Assembly: GCF_036108815.1 (NCBI RefSeq) | Contig: NZ_CP107985.1 | Span: 7,995,501 to 8,059,500 of the forward strand | From: Streptomyces sp. NBC_00353 | GTDB taxonomy: Bacteria; Actinomycetota; Actinomycetes; Streptomycetales; Streptomycetaceae | DNA: 64,000 nt | Direction of reading: 5' to 3' | Shown here: positions 8,483 to 17,115 of the stretch, one piece after another | How the letters are laid out: the number at the start of each line of letters is the position of its first letter | Position numbering within the stretch: the stretch's first letter is position 1 | Translations under genes and position numbers: made by a program | Notes under the pieces: generated by a model | Seen by the model: the letters and a program-made list of their open reading frames with translations, nothing else | Database searches by the model: none | Told to the model about the DNA's origin: nothing

Positions 8483-9138
8483 TTCTCGTCCTCCCGGGTG
8501 AACACCTGCACCAGCCACGACGAGAACGAACCAGTCACTGCCCCCAGCAGCGCCAGACCGCAGACCATCAGCCCCGCCGCGACGGTCCGGCCGCCCGCCG
8601 TGACCGGGACCGCGTCCCCGTACCCCACTGTGGTGAGCGTCTCGCACGCCCACCACACCGAGTCGCCGAAGGTGCGGATCGTGGTGCCCGGAGCATCGTG
8701 CTCCTGGTGGTACACGGCCAGCGCGGCCGAGAATCCGAGCAGCAGGGCGGTCATACCGGCGTAGGCGATCACCCGGGCGTACAGACTCAGCCGTGGCTGC
8801 TCCCTTCGCCGCTGGAGGGCCGTGTAGAGCCGGATCAGGCGCAGCGGGCGCAGCAGTGGAAGCACCAGCACCACCGTGTCCAGCCAGTGGGTGCGCAGGA
8901 ACCGCAGGCCCTGGCCGCTGAGCCGGATCCGTACGACGTAGTCCACGCCGAAGAACAGCCAGGTGCAACAGACCAGGATCAGGGCGATGCCGCGCCAGGG
9001 CTGGGCGTCGTGCGGGGCGAGGACCCGGCCCGCGTACCCGATGAGGAAGACCAGCGACGCGACGAAGAGCGGTACTTCCGTTCGCTGCTCCCAGCGACTG
9101 AACCGCAGAGGGGTGGAGTCCGTGGGCTGGTCGCTCAT
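8461..9138 (-). CDS. Potassium-channel-like membrane protein
   Basis: This encodes 225 residues. The selectivity filter TLTTVGYGD lies in a pore loop (WWACETLTTVGYGDAVPV) between a hydrophobic helix ending ..AALAVY and a last helix (VAAGLMVCGLALLGAVTG). Three or four earlier spans include VPLFVASLVFLIGYAG, GIALILVCCTWLFF, and an arginine-rich LLRPLRLIRLYTALQRRR that resembles a voltage-sensor-type segment. The arrangement is that of a small Kv-type cation channel in the plasma membrane. No ligand-binding domain follows. The ATG at 9138 (MSDQPTD) was chosen because upstream sequence in this frame is antisense to the HIT gene; its ribosome-binding site is weak. Confidence 0.88.
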   Translation of the reverse strand: MSDQPTDSTPLRFSRWEQRTEVPLFVASLVFLIGYAGRVLAPHDAQPWRGIALILVCCTWLFFGVDYVVRIRLSGQGLRFLRTHWLDTVVLVLPLLRPLRLIRLYTALQRRREQPRLSLYARVIAYAGMTALLLGFSAALAVYHQEHDAPGTTIRTFGDSVWWACETLTTVGYGDAVPVTAGGRTVAAGLMVCGLALLGAVTGSFSSWLVQVFTREDEKGPTQSG

Positions 9139-9204
9139 CGCCTCAGCATCGCCGTCCGCCGACCGGTGCGGCCCCGGCGACACGCGCGGCGGGAGTGAAG
9201 CAAT

Positions 9205-9765
9205 ATGCTGATCGGCATGACGACTGAGCCGGAGCAGCAGATCGGAGTGGGAACGCCCGACGCGTTCCAGCGCCTGTGGACGCCTCACCGGATGGCGTAC
9301 ATCCAGGGTGAGAACAAGCCGACCGGCCCTGAGGCCGGCGACGGCTGTCCGTTCTGTGCGATCCCGGCGAAGTCGGACGAGGACGGACTCGTCGTGGCGC
9401 GCGGCGAGAAGGTCTATGCCGTGCTCAACCTGTATCCGTACAACGGCGGCCACCTCATGGTGGTGCCGTACCGGCATGTCGCCGACTACACGGAGCTGGA
9501 CGGTCCGGAGACGCTTGAGCTGGCCGACTTCACCAAGCGCGCGATGTCGGCGCTGCGGGCGGCCTCGGGAGCGCACGGCTTCAACATCGGGATGAACCAG
9601 GGAGCGGTGGCGGGCGCGGGAATCGCCGCCCATCTGCATCAGCACCTGGTGCCGCGCTGGGGTGGCGACACGAACTTCATGCCGGTGGTGGGTCATACGA
9701 AGGTGCTGCCGCAGCTGCTGGCCGACACCCGGAAGATGCTGGCCGACGCCTGGCCCGCGGCCTGA
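9205..9765 (+). CDS. HIT (histidine triad) family nucleotide hydrolase/phosphorylase
   Basis: This encodes 186 residues. CPFC near residue 50 is the zinc-binding pair seen in many actinobacterial HIT proteins. The histidine triad is HLHQHLVPR, and GFNIGMNQGAVAGAGIAAHLHQH is the classic approach to it. Relatives are Ap4A phosphorylases or nucleoside phosphoramidases. The gene lies close to the pgsA-pimA cassette in related genomes, but no direct link is shown. GGGAG stands nine bases before the ATG at 9205; another ATG at 9217 has no ribosome-binding site. The 67-bp gap to the channel gene must hold divergent promoters. Confidence 0.9.
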   Translation: MLIGMTTEPEQQIGVGTPDAFQRLWTPHRMAYIQGENKPTGPEAGDGCPFCAIPAKSDEDGLVVARGEKVYAVLNLYPYNGGHLMVVPYRHVADYTELDGPETLELADFTKRAMSALRAASGAHGFNIGMNQGAVAGAGIAAHLHQHLVPRWGGDTNFMPVVGHTKVLPQLLADTRKMLADAWPAA

Positions 9766-9778
9766 GTCGAGCGGTACC

Positions 9779-9818
9779 CGTGTGGGGTGCCACGGAGTGG
9801 TCCGGGGCACCCCACACG
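9779..9818. terminator. Shared hairpin between the HIT gene and the gene at 9833
   Basis: CGTGTGGGGTGCC (9779-9791) and GGCACCCCACACG (9806-9818) are exact complements over 13 bp. It is between two convergent genes. Confidence 0.8.
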
Positions 9819-9832
9819 TACCCACTGCGTCT

Positions 9833-11503
9833 CTATGCGTCGTACACGTCTGCCTTTTTCGGCGTCGGATCCTGCACGAATCCGCTGAGAATCATGGAGC
9901 GGTTGTCGAAGCGCTCCGTGTTGACGCCGTTCTCGTCGAGGACTCGGAGCGCCGCGGCGTGCACGGCCCGCAGGACGGGGGTGGCGGCGCGGATCGCGTC
10001 GTCCGCCATGAAGCGGTGGCGCCAAGGCTTCTCGGCCCAGGCGTGGCGCAGGCCGAACGGCTCCGGGAGGGTGATCTTGCCGCCCAGGTAGTCGAGCAGC
10101 GGCGGGTACCAGGTGAAGGGGGCACGCAGGGCCAGGCGGACGACCTCCTTGGGCTCCACCAGCGGGAGCATGACCTTGCGGGTCTCCCAGAACCTGACCG
10201 TCTTGTTGACCGTTTTCTCCTTGGCCTTCGGCTTGCTCGTGAAGAGCGAATGGACGGGGCCCAGGGCGTGCCCGGTGACCTCGATCCGCAGCGTTTCGTG
10301 GAGCACCGTGACAGTGATCATCATGGTGATCACCAGCTGGCCGTCCCAGAGGGTGAACTGGACGCCGAGGTAGTGCCGGTCGCCGCTGCCGAACTGCTGG
10401 TGGTTGCAGATCCGCTGTATCTCGTGCGGCTTGATCTGGAAGGTGGCGACGTCCTCGCCCTCCGGGCGGGCGACCTCGTCGGCGTTCTCGCCGACGGGCG
10501 AGACGACCCAGTGAGTGACCGACGGCGTGGGGAAGCCGCCGGTGTGCAGCGGGCCGCGTTCCAGCATCTTGAGCTGGTCGTGGATGACGCGAATGAGGTC
10601 CCAGCTGCGGAACCGGTGGAATTCCTTGCCTGGATCCTTGGATACGAGCTCCTCGGCGAGCTGCCAGCTGCCCCAGCGGGTTCCCATGCCGAGGATGCCC
10701 TTGGGGCCGGCGTAGAAGACGGAGTTGGACTGCTGCTCGGCCGCCAGCTTCTCCAGGCCCTGGCGGAGCGCCTCGCGGGCGGTCTCGTTCGGGTTCTTCG
10801 GTACGGCCTCGGGGATCTTGGCGATGACACCGCCGCCGGAGAGCAGCCCTTCCCAGCGGGCGCGCATGTCCTTGGCGGACGTCTCGGCGATCCGCTTGGC
10901 GATCAGCCAGCCGATGACAGGGGCGACGATCATGGCGCGCAGGTACAGCGCGAGGAGTCCGGTGGCCGGCAGTTTGATCAGGAAGAACAGGGCCGCGATG
11001 CCGATGACGGGGAGCAGGGCGATGCCGAGGGCGCTGAGGGCCTTGTCCTTGGTGGCGCCCAGGCCGTCGCGGAGGCGGAACGCAAGCACCCACAGGAGCA
11101 GTCCGGGCAGGAAGAGGAAGCCGAAGACCACGGTGACCAGGGTCAGTTTGGTGTCCCTGGCCTTGCGGAGCCGGGTCGCGGACAGGCAGTGCTCGACGAC
11201 GGTCTGCGGGTCGGTGCCGAAGGACTGGATGAGGGCCTTGCGGGCGCCGCCCAGCATGCGTTCCTGCACGGCGCGGGAGAAGGCCTCGCCGAGGTTGGGG
11301 GCGAAGTATTTGCTCTTGAAGAGCTTGGAGCGGCCCTCTTCGATCTTGGACTTGTGCCACTCGCTGTTGGCCTTGAGGATGTCGTCCACCGGGCTGTCGC
11401 GGTATGCGGCGGAGGCCAGGGCGTTCGTCGCCACCGCCTGTCCGGCCGCCCCCTGGAGCGGGATCTGCGCTCCAGGAGAGAAATCGAATCCGTCGTTGGC
11501 CAC
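9833..11503 (-). CDS. Conserved actinobacterial membrane protein of unknown function
   Basis: This gives 556 residues from a GTG at 11503 (VANDGFDFSPG), chosen for a GGGGG stretch five bases upstream; a GTG at 11515 would add four residues. An N-terminal soluble part of about 125 residues (..NSEWHKSKIEEGRSKLFKSK..) precedes two to four hydrophobic segments (LTLVTVVFGFLFLPGLLLWVLAF; ALGIALLPVIGIAALFFLI; LYLRAMIVAPVIGWLIA). A large soluble C-terminal part of some 320 residues follows, with strand-rich stretches (HYLGVQFTLWDGQLVITMMI). No enzyme motif is recognised. It sits between the HIT gene and the EF-G-like gene as in related genomes. Confidence 0.8.
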   Translation of the reverse strand: MANDGFDFSPGAQIPLQGAAGQAVATNALASAAYRDSPVDDILKANSEWHKSKIEEGRSKLFKSKYFAPNLGEAFSRAVQERMLGGARKALIQSFGTDPQTVVEHCLSATRLRKARDTKLTLVTVVFGFLFLPGLLLWVLAFRLRDGLGATKDKALSALGIALLPVIGIAALFFLIKLPATGLLALYLRAMIVAPVIGWLIAKRIAETSAKDMRARWEGLLSGGGVIAKIPEAVPKNPNETAREALRQGLEKLAAEQQSNSVFYAGPKGILGMGTRWGSWQLAEELVSKDPGKEFHRFRSWDLIRVIHDQLKMLERGPLHTGGFPTPSVTHWVVSPVGENADEVARPEGEDVATFQIKPHEIQRICNHQQFGSGDRHYLGVQFTLWDGQLVITMMITVTVLHETLRIEVTGHALGPVHSLFTSKPKAKEKTVNKTVRFWETRKVMLPLVEPKEVVRLALRAPFTWYPPLLDYLGGKITLPEPFGLRHAWAEKPWRHRFMADDAIRAATPVLRAVHAAALRVLDENGVNTERFDNRSMILSGFVQDPTPKKADVYDA

Positions 11504-11610
11504 TGTCGCCCCCACTTGCCGCCAAGGATCTGCTCCTGCGGCTGTTTTCCCAACTGCCGTGCCCGGCACACCTTCTGAGCTGGGACCACAGCGTATCGTC
11601 CGGATCAACG

Positions 11611-11644
11611 CGCTGCCCGCCCTTGTGGACAAGGGCGGGCAGCG
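11611..11644 (-). terminator. Perfect 15-bp hairpin after the EF-G-like gene
   Basis: CGCTGCCCGCCCTTG (11611-11625) and CAAGGGCGGGCAGCG (11630-11644) enclose a TGGA tetraloop. It lies just beyond the TAG stop of the minus-strand EF-G-like gene, and upstream of the gene ending at 9833. Confidence 0.82.
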
Positions 11645-11651
11645 GTGCCAA

Positions 11652-13877
11652 CTATGTACCGTTTGAGGTGTTTTCCCGCTCTTCGCGGATGCGGTCCGCG
11701 AGCTGCGGGGGCATCGGTTCGTGCCGGGCGTACGACCGGTCGAAGCGGCCGGTGCCGTGCGACAGCGAGCGCAGGTCGATTGCGTACCGGCCGATCTCCA
11801 GCTCCGGCACCTCGGCCCGCACGAGGGTGCGTCCCGGCCCCGACTGCTCGGTGCCGACCACCCGCCCGCGCCGCCCCGACAGATCGCTCATCACCGGGCC
11901 CACATAGTTGTCGGGGATCAGGACCTGGACCTCGGAGACGGGTTCGAGGAGCTGGATACGGGTGTCCGCGGCCGCCTCCCGCAGCGCCAGTGCGCCCGCC
12001 GCCTGGAACGCGGCGTCGGACGAGTCCACCGAGTGCGCCTTCCCGTCCCGCAGGGTGATCCGGACGTCGACCAGGGGATGGCCGGCCGCCACTCCGCGGG
12101 CTGCCTGGGCGCGTACCCCTTTCTCCACGGACGGGATGAACTGGCGCGGTACCGCCCCGCCGACCACCTTGTCGACGAATTCGATGCCCGAACCGGGGGG
12201 CAGCGGATCCACATCGATCTCGCAGATGGCGTACTGGCCGTGGCCGCCGGACTGCTTGACGTGCCGGCCGCGGCCGGTCGACGGGCCGGCGAACGTCTCG
12301 CGCAGGGGCACCCGGTGCGGTACGGAGTCGACCTGGACCCCGTACCGGGTGCGCAGCCGGTCCAGGGCCACGTCCTGATGGGCTTCGCCGAGGCACCACA
12401 GGACCACCTGATGCGTGTCCTGGTTCTGTTCGAGGCGCATGGTCGGGTCCTCGGCGACGAGCCGTGCGAGCCCCTGGGAGAGCTTGTCCTCGTCCGCCTT
12501 GCTGTGTGCCTCGATGGCGAGCGGCAGCAGCGGATCGGGCATGGTCCAGGGCTCCATCAGCAGCGGATCGTCCGGGGCCGAGAGAGTGTCTCCGGTCTCG
12601 GCGCTGCCCAGTTTGGCGACGCAGGCCAGATCCCCGGCGATGCAGCTGGTCAGAGCGCGCTGCTGCTTGCCGAACGGGGCGGAGAGCGCGCCGACCCGGA
12701 CCTCCGCGTCGTGGAAGGGACGGGGTTCGTGGCCGGGGTCGGTGAGGCCGTGGCCGAGGACATGGACGGTTTCGTCGGGGCGCAGGGTGCCGGAGAAGAC
12801 GCGGACGAGCGAGACGCGTCCGACATACGGGTCGGAGGCCGTCTTGACCACCTCGGCGACCAGCGGCCCTTCGGGGTCGCAGGCCGGGGCGGGGCGCAGG
12901 GCGCCCTGCGGGGTGGTGACGGCGGGCAGCGGGCGCTCCAGCGGGGTCGGGAAGCCGCCCGTGATCAGGTCGAGGAGTTCGACGGTGCCGATGCCCTGGC
13001 GGGCGCCGTCGGTGGCGGGTGCCGCGGTGAGGACGGGGTGGAAGGTGCCGCGGGCGACGGCGCGCTCCAGGTCGTCGATGAGGGTCTTGATGTCGATGTC
13101 CTCGCCGCCGAGGTAGCGGTCCATCAGGGTCTCGTCCTCGCTCTCGGCGATGATTCCTTCGATCAGCCGGCTGCGGGCGTCCTGGAGCGGTGTCTGCTGG
13201 TCGTCGGCGGGCGGGGTCGCCTTCCGCTCGCCGCTGGAGTAGTCGAAGATCCGCTGCGAGAGGAGTCCGGTGAGTCCGGTCAGCGGGGCGTGCCCGTCCG
13301 GGCCCTCGGCGCCGAGCACCGGGAGATAGAGCGGAAGTACGGCGTCGGGGTCGTCGCCGCCGAAGATCTCTCCGCAGACCCGGGTCATCCCGTCGAAGGA
13401 GGTGCGCGCGGTGTCGAGGTGGGTGACGACGATCGCGCGCGGCATGCCGACGGCGGCGCACTCCTCCCACACGGCGCGGGTGGTGCCCACCACGGCGTCG
13501 GCCTCCTGGGCCGCCGAGACAACGAAGAGGGCCGCGTCCGCTGCCCGCAGACCGGCCCTGAGTTCCCCGACGAAGTCGGCGTATCCGGGGGTGTCCAACA
13601 AATTGATCTTGTACCCGCCCCATTCGACGGGGACCACGGAGAGCTGTACGGAGCGTTGCTGGCGGTGTTCGATCTCGTCGTAGTCGGAGACCGTCCCGCC
13701 GTCTTCGACCCGGCCGGCCCGGTTGACCGCTCCGGCGGTCTGTGCGAGGGCCTCGACGAGGGTGGTCTTGCCTGAACCGCTGTGGCCGACCAGCACCACA
13801 TTCCGTATGGAGGAGGGCCGGTCGGCCGTTGCTGCTCTGCCGGCGGCCCCGGTGTGTGCGTGTGCCTTGTCGCCCAT
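11652..13877 (-). CDS. Elongation factor G-like protein (EF-G2 type)
   Basis: This encodes 741 residues. The P-loop is GHSGSGKTTL, the switch II motif is DTPGYADF, and the usual EF-G domains II-V follow (GGHGQYAICEID, DNYVGPVMSDLSGRRG). Two departures from housekeeping EF-G stand out: G1 is not AHIDAGKTT, and the G4 position reads THLD instead of NKxD. This matches the paralogous EF-G2 group; the mycobacterial member has been reported not to support translation. GTPase specificity is therefore doubtful. GGGAGG six bases upstream supports the ATG at 13877. The 267-bp gap to pgsA contains divergent promoters. Confidence 0.9.
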   Translation of the reverse strand: MGDKAHAHTGAAGRAATADRPSSIRNVVLVGHSGSGKTTLVEALAQTAGAVNRAGRVEDGGTVSDYDEIEHRQQRSVQLSVVPVEWGGYKINLLDTPGYADFVGELRAGLRAADAALFVVSAAQEADAVVGTTRAVWEECAAVGMPRAIVVTHLDTARTSFDGMTRVCGEIFGGDDPDAVLPLYLPVLGAEGPDGHAPLTGLTGLLSQRIFDYSSGERKATPPADDQQTPLQDARSRLIEGIIAESEDETLMDRYLGGEDIDIKTLIDDLERAVARGTFHPVLTAAPATDGARQGIGTVELLDLITGGFPTPLERPLPAVTTPQGALRPAPACDPEGPLVAEVVKTASDPYVGRVSLVRVFSGTLRPDETVHVLGHGLTDPGHEPRPFHDAEVRVGALSAPFGKQQRALTSCIAGDLACVAKLGSAETGDTLSAPDDPLLMEPWTMPDPLLPLAIEAHSKADEDKLSQGLARLVAEDPTMRLEQNQDTHQVVLWCLGEAHQDVALDRLRTRYGVQVDSVPHRVPLRETFAGPSTGRGRHVKQSGGHGQYAICEIDVDPLPPGSGIEFVDKVVGGAVPRQFIPSVEKGVRAQAARGVAAGHPLVDVRITLRDGKAHSVDSSDAAFQAAGALALREAAADTRIQLLEPVSEVQVLIPDNYVGPVMSDLSGRRGRVVGTEQSGPGRTLVRAEVPELEIGRYAIDLRSLSHGTGRFDRSYARHEPMPPQLADRIREERENTSNGT

Positions 13878-14063
13878 GATGTGCCTCCCGGTGGAGTGCG
13901 CTGTGCGGGGAGCTTGCCTGGCGCGTTGAGGGGAGATGAGGGGCGCGGGCACGGGGAGCCGCCGCGGCGGCTTCGGCGACGCCCGCGGTAATTCGAGCTT
14001 TCCACTCACGTCGGCCTGCGTCCATACGTCGTACGCCGACGCACCTGGACGGGTGCCCGGAGG

Positions 14064-14090
14064 TTGGACCCCTGCACGGGTGACTACGAT
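14064..14090 (+). promoter_or_regulatory. Possible pgsA cassette promoter
   Basis: TTGGAC at 14064-14069 and TACGAT at 14085-14090 resemble -35 and -10 elements for the main sigma factor, but the 15-bp spacer is short. It lies 55 bp before the pgsA start in the divergent intergenic region. Confidence 0.35.
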
Positions 14091-14144
14091 GGGCCAGCCG
14101 GTGGCCGAAGGGGCCGCACGGCCCACCGACCCCTCGGGAAGGCC

Positions 14145-14816
14145 ATGCTGAACAAGTACGCGCGTGCATTTTTTACGCGTGTCCTCACACCGTTCGCCGC
14201 CCTGTTGCTCCGTCTCGGTGTGAGCCCTGACGCGGTCACGCTCATCGGTACGGCCGGAGTGATGGCAGGTGCGCTGGTCTTCTTCCCCATGGGGGAGTTC
14301 TTCTGGGGCACGATCGTCATCACGATCTTCGTCTTCTCCGACCTCGTCGACGGGAACATGGCCCGACAGGCCGGTATCTCCAGCCGCTGGGGCGCGTTCC
14401 TGGACTCGACCCTGGACCGGGTCGCCGACGGGGCGATCTTCGGCGGGTTCGCGCTCTGGTACGCCGGCAACGGCGACGACAACGTGCTGTGCGCCGTGGC
14501 GATCTTCTGCCTGGCGAGCGGCCAGGTGGTCTCGTACACGAAGGCCCGCGGCGAATCGATCGGCCTGCCGGTCGCGGTCAACGGTCTGGTCGAGCGTGCC
14601 GAGCGGCTGGTGATCTCGCTGGTGGCGGCCGGGCTGGCCGGGCTCCACAAGTTCGGTGTGCCGGGCATCGACATCCTGCTGCCGATCGCGCTGTGGATCG
14701 TCGCCGTTGGCAGTCTGGTGACGCTCGTGCAGCGGGTGGTGACCGTGCGCCGCGAGTCCGCGGAGGCCGACGCGGCCGCTGCGGCGGCGGACCGGGGGAG
14801 CGAGGCCGCACAGTGA
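14145..14816 (+). CDS. pgsA: Phosphatidylinositol phosphate synthase (CDP-alcohol phosphatidyltransferase)
   Basis: This encodes 223 residues. The CDP-alcohol phosphotransferase signature is complete: DLVDGNMAR followed by GAFLDSTLDR, giving the DxxDGxxAR...G...D...D metal and substrate site. About six membrane helices surround it. The two downstream genes act on phosphatidylinositol, so the likely product is the phosphatidylinositol-phosphate synthase that joins CDP-diacylglycerol to inositol phosphate, rather than the phosphatidylglycerophosphate enzyme. GGGAAGG just before the ATG at 14145 sets the start. Its stop overlaps the next GTG by three bases (GTGA). Confidence 0.92.
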   Translation: MLNKYARAFFTRVLTPFAALLLRLGVSPDAVTLIGTAGVMAGALVFFPMGEFFWGTIVITIFVFSDLVDGNMARQAGISSRWGAFLDSTLDRVADGAIFGGFALWYAGNGDDNVLCAVAIFCLASGQVVSYTKARGESIGLPVAVNGLVERAERLVISLVAAGLAGLHKFGVPGIDILLPIALWIVAVGSLVTLVQRVVTVRRESAEADAAAAAADRGSEAAQ

Positions 14817-15748
14817 GCGGCGCCCAGGGGGAGTCGAAGCCAGGGCTGAAGGACCGGCTGACCGACGGTCTGTACGGGCTCGGCTGGGGCGCGGTCAAGA
14901 AGCTTCCCGAACCGGTCGCACAGGCCCTCTTCCGTGCCCTCGCCGACCAGGTGTGGAAGCGGCGCGGCAAGAGTGTGCTGCGGCTGGAGTCGAACCTGGC
15001 GAGGGTGGTACCGGACGCGAGCCCCGCCCGCCTCGCCGAGCTCTCCAGGGCCGGGATGCGTTCGTACATGCGCTACTGGATGGAGTCGTTCCGTCTGCCG
15101 ACGTGGAGCCCGGAGCGGATCAAGGCCGGCATAGACGTGACGGACGCCCACCGGCTGACCGACGGGCTCGATGCCGGACGCGGTGTGATCCTCGCCCTGC
15201 CCCACCTGGCCAACTGGGACCTGGCCGGGGCCTGGGTCACCACCGATATGAAGGTGCCGTTCACCACGGTCGCCGAGCGGCTGAAGCCCGAATCGCTGTA
15301 CGACCGGTTCGTCGCCTACCGCGAGGGGCTCGGCATGGAGGTCCTGCCGCACACCGGCGGGTCCGCCTTCGGCACCCTGGCGCGGCGGTTGCGCGACGGC
15401 GGCCTGGTCTGTCTGGTCTCCGACCGCGATCTGTCCGCATCCGGTGTCGAGGTGACGTTCTTCGGCGACACGGCACGGATGCCCGCGGGTCCCGCGCTGC
15501 TGGCCCAGCAGACCGGTGCGCTGCTGCTGCCCGTGACCCTCCGGTACGACGGGACTCCGGTGATGAAGGCGCGGATCCACCCGGCCGTCGAGGTGCCCGA
15601 GTCAGGTACGCGTACCGAGAAGACGTCTGTGATGACACAGGCGCTGGCCGATGCCTTCGCCACCGGAATCGCGGAGCACCCGGAGGACTGGCACATGCTG
15701 CAACGGCTCTGGCTCGCCGACCTCGAACCCAGGGAGGAGCAGCCGTGA
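14813..15748 (+). CDS. Phosphatidylinositol mannoside acyltransferase (HtrB/LpxL-like)
   Basis: This encodes 311 residues. LPHLANWDLAG carries the HxxxxD catalytic motif of the lysophospholipid acyltransferase superfamily, and the length and flanking blocks (SDRDLSASGVEVTFFG; PAGPALLAQQTGALLLPVTLRY) match the HtrB/LpxL-type group that includes mycobacterial PatA. Between pgsA and pimA it should acylate phosphatidylinositol mannosides at the inner face of the membrane. The GTG at 14813 overlaps the pgsA stop, and its own TGA overlaps the pimA GTG, so the three genes are translationally coupled. Confidence 0.9.
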   Translation: MSGAQGESKPGLKDRLTDGLYGLGWGAVKKLPEPVAQALFRALADQVWKRRGKSVLRLESNLARVVPDASPARLAELSRAGMRSYMRYWMESFRLPTWSPERIKAGIDVTDAHRLTDGLDAGRGVILALPHLANWDLAGAWVTTDMKVPFTTVAERLKPESLYDRFVAYREGLGMEVLPHTGGSAFGTLARRLRDGGLVCLVSDRDLSASGVEVTFFGDTARMPAGPALLAQQTGALLLPVTLRYDGTPVMKARIHPAVEVPESGTRTEKTSVMTQALADAFATGIAEHPEDWHMLQRLWLADLEPREEQP

Positions 15749-16905
15749 AGATCGGCATCGTCTGCCCGTACTCCTGGGACGTACCGGGCGGTGTGCAGTT
15801 CCACATCCGCGACCTGGCCGAGCACCTGATCCGCCTCGGCCACCAGGTGTCGGTGCTGGCCCCCGCCGACGACGAGACGCCGCTGCCGCCGTACGTGGTG
15901 TCGGCGGGCCGGGCCGTGCCCGTCCCGTACAACGGCTCCGTCGCCCGGCTGAACTTCGGATTCCTCTCCGCTGCGCGGGTGCGCCGCTGGCTGCACGACG
16001 GCACCTTCGACGTGATCCACATCCATGAGCCGACCTCGCCGTCGCTGGGGCTGCTCGCCTGCTGGGCCGCGCAGGGGCCGATCGTCGCCACGTTCCACAC
16101 CTCCAACCCGCGCTCCCGGGCGATGATCGCCGCGTACCCGATCCTGCAGCCCGCGCTGGAGAAGATCAGCGCGCGCATCGCGGTGAGCGAGTATGCGCGC
16201 CGGACCCTGGTCGAGCACCTCGGCGGCGACGCTGTGGTCATTCCGAACGGGGTCGATGTCGGCTTCTTCGACAAGGCCGAGCCCAAATCCGAGTGGCAGG
16301 GCGGGACGATCGGCTTCATCGGGCGCATCGACGAGCCGCGCAAGGGCCTGCCCGTCCTGATGAGGGCACTGCCCGCGATCCTCGCCGCCCGCCCGGACGC
16401 CAGGCTGCTGGTGGCGGGCCGGGGCGACGAGGAGGAGGCCGTCGCCTCGCTGCCGGAGGAGATGCGCGAGCGCGTCGAGTTCCTCGGCATGGTGAGCGAC
16501 GAGGACAAGGCACGGCTGCTGCGCAGCGTCGATGTGTACGTGGCCCCCAACACGGGCGGCGAGAGCTTCGGGATCATTCTGGTCGAGGCGATGTCGGCGG
16601 GCGCACCGGTCCTCGCCAGCGATCTGGATGCGTTCGCCCAGGTGCTGGACCTGGGCGCGGCGGGCGAGCTGTTCGCCAACGAGGACGCGGACGCGCTGGC
16701 GGCGGCGGCGATCCGGCTGCTCGGCGATCCCGCGCGGCGCGCGGAGCTGAGCGAACGGGGCAGCGCGCATGTGCGGCGGTTCGACTGGTCGACGGTGGCG
16801 GCGGACATCCTCGCGGTGTACGAGACGGTGACGGACGGGGCCGCATCGGTGGCGACGGACGAACGCACCGGGCTGCGGGCCCGGTTCGGGCTGGCCCGTC
16901 CCTGA
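15745..16905 (+). CDS. pimA: Phosphatidylinositol alpha-mannosyltransferase
   Basis: This encodes 386 residues with a GT-B, GT4 glycosyltransferase layout. The N-terminal PGGVQFHIRDLAEHL holds the glycine loop that contacts the donor phosphate. The C-terminal domain has GFIGRIDEPRKGL and the ESFGIILVE motif (E..7..E) that binds GDP-mannose. It would place the first mannose on phosphatidylinositol, following the synthase encoded two genes upstream. GGGAGGAG stands five bases before the GTG at 15745. No membrane span is visible, as expected for a peripheral membrane enzyme. Confidence 0.92.
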   Translation: MKIGIVCPYSWDVPGGVQFHIRDLAEHLIRLGHQVSVLAPADDETPLPPYVVSAGRAVPVPYNGSVARLNFGFLSAARVRRWLHDGTFDVIHIHEPTSPSLGLLACWAAQGPIVATFHTSNPRSRAMIAAYPILQPALEKISARIAVSEYARRTLVEHLGGDAVVIPNGVDVGFFDKAEPKSEWQGGTIGFIGRIDEPRKGLPVLMRALPAILAARPDARLLVAGRGDEEEAVASLPEEMRERVEFLGMVSDEDKARLLRSVDVYVAPNTGGESFGIILVEAMSAGAPVLASDLDAFAQVLDLGAAGELFANEDADALAAAAIRLLGDPARRAELSERGSAHVRRFDWSTVAADILAVYETVTDGAASVATDERTGLRARFGLARP

Positions 16906-17115
16906 GGCGGGACGCTCCGGCTCCGTGCCGGCCGCACCGGGGCGGTCAGGGCTCCGTGCGGTCCGGCTCGGGGCCGTGCAGCTCAGCGGCACCTCGGGTC
17001 CGTCCGTCCCGGGCCCGACCGGCGCGTTCGAGGACCTGGGGCCGGAGCTGCTTCCCGGGCAGGGGCGCGGGCCGGAGGGCCGGGCCGCGCGCGCCCGACG
17101 GTAGCCTTGCGGCCC

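Noticed and set aside
16906..17100. Small gene or copy of the dispersed repeat after pimA
   Set aside because: GC-rich sequence with no start, ribosome-binding site or convincing frame; a CCGGCGCGTTCGAGGAC stretch only loosely resembles the repeat core.
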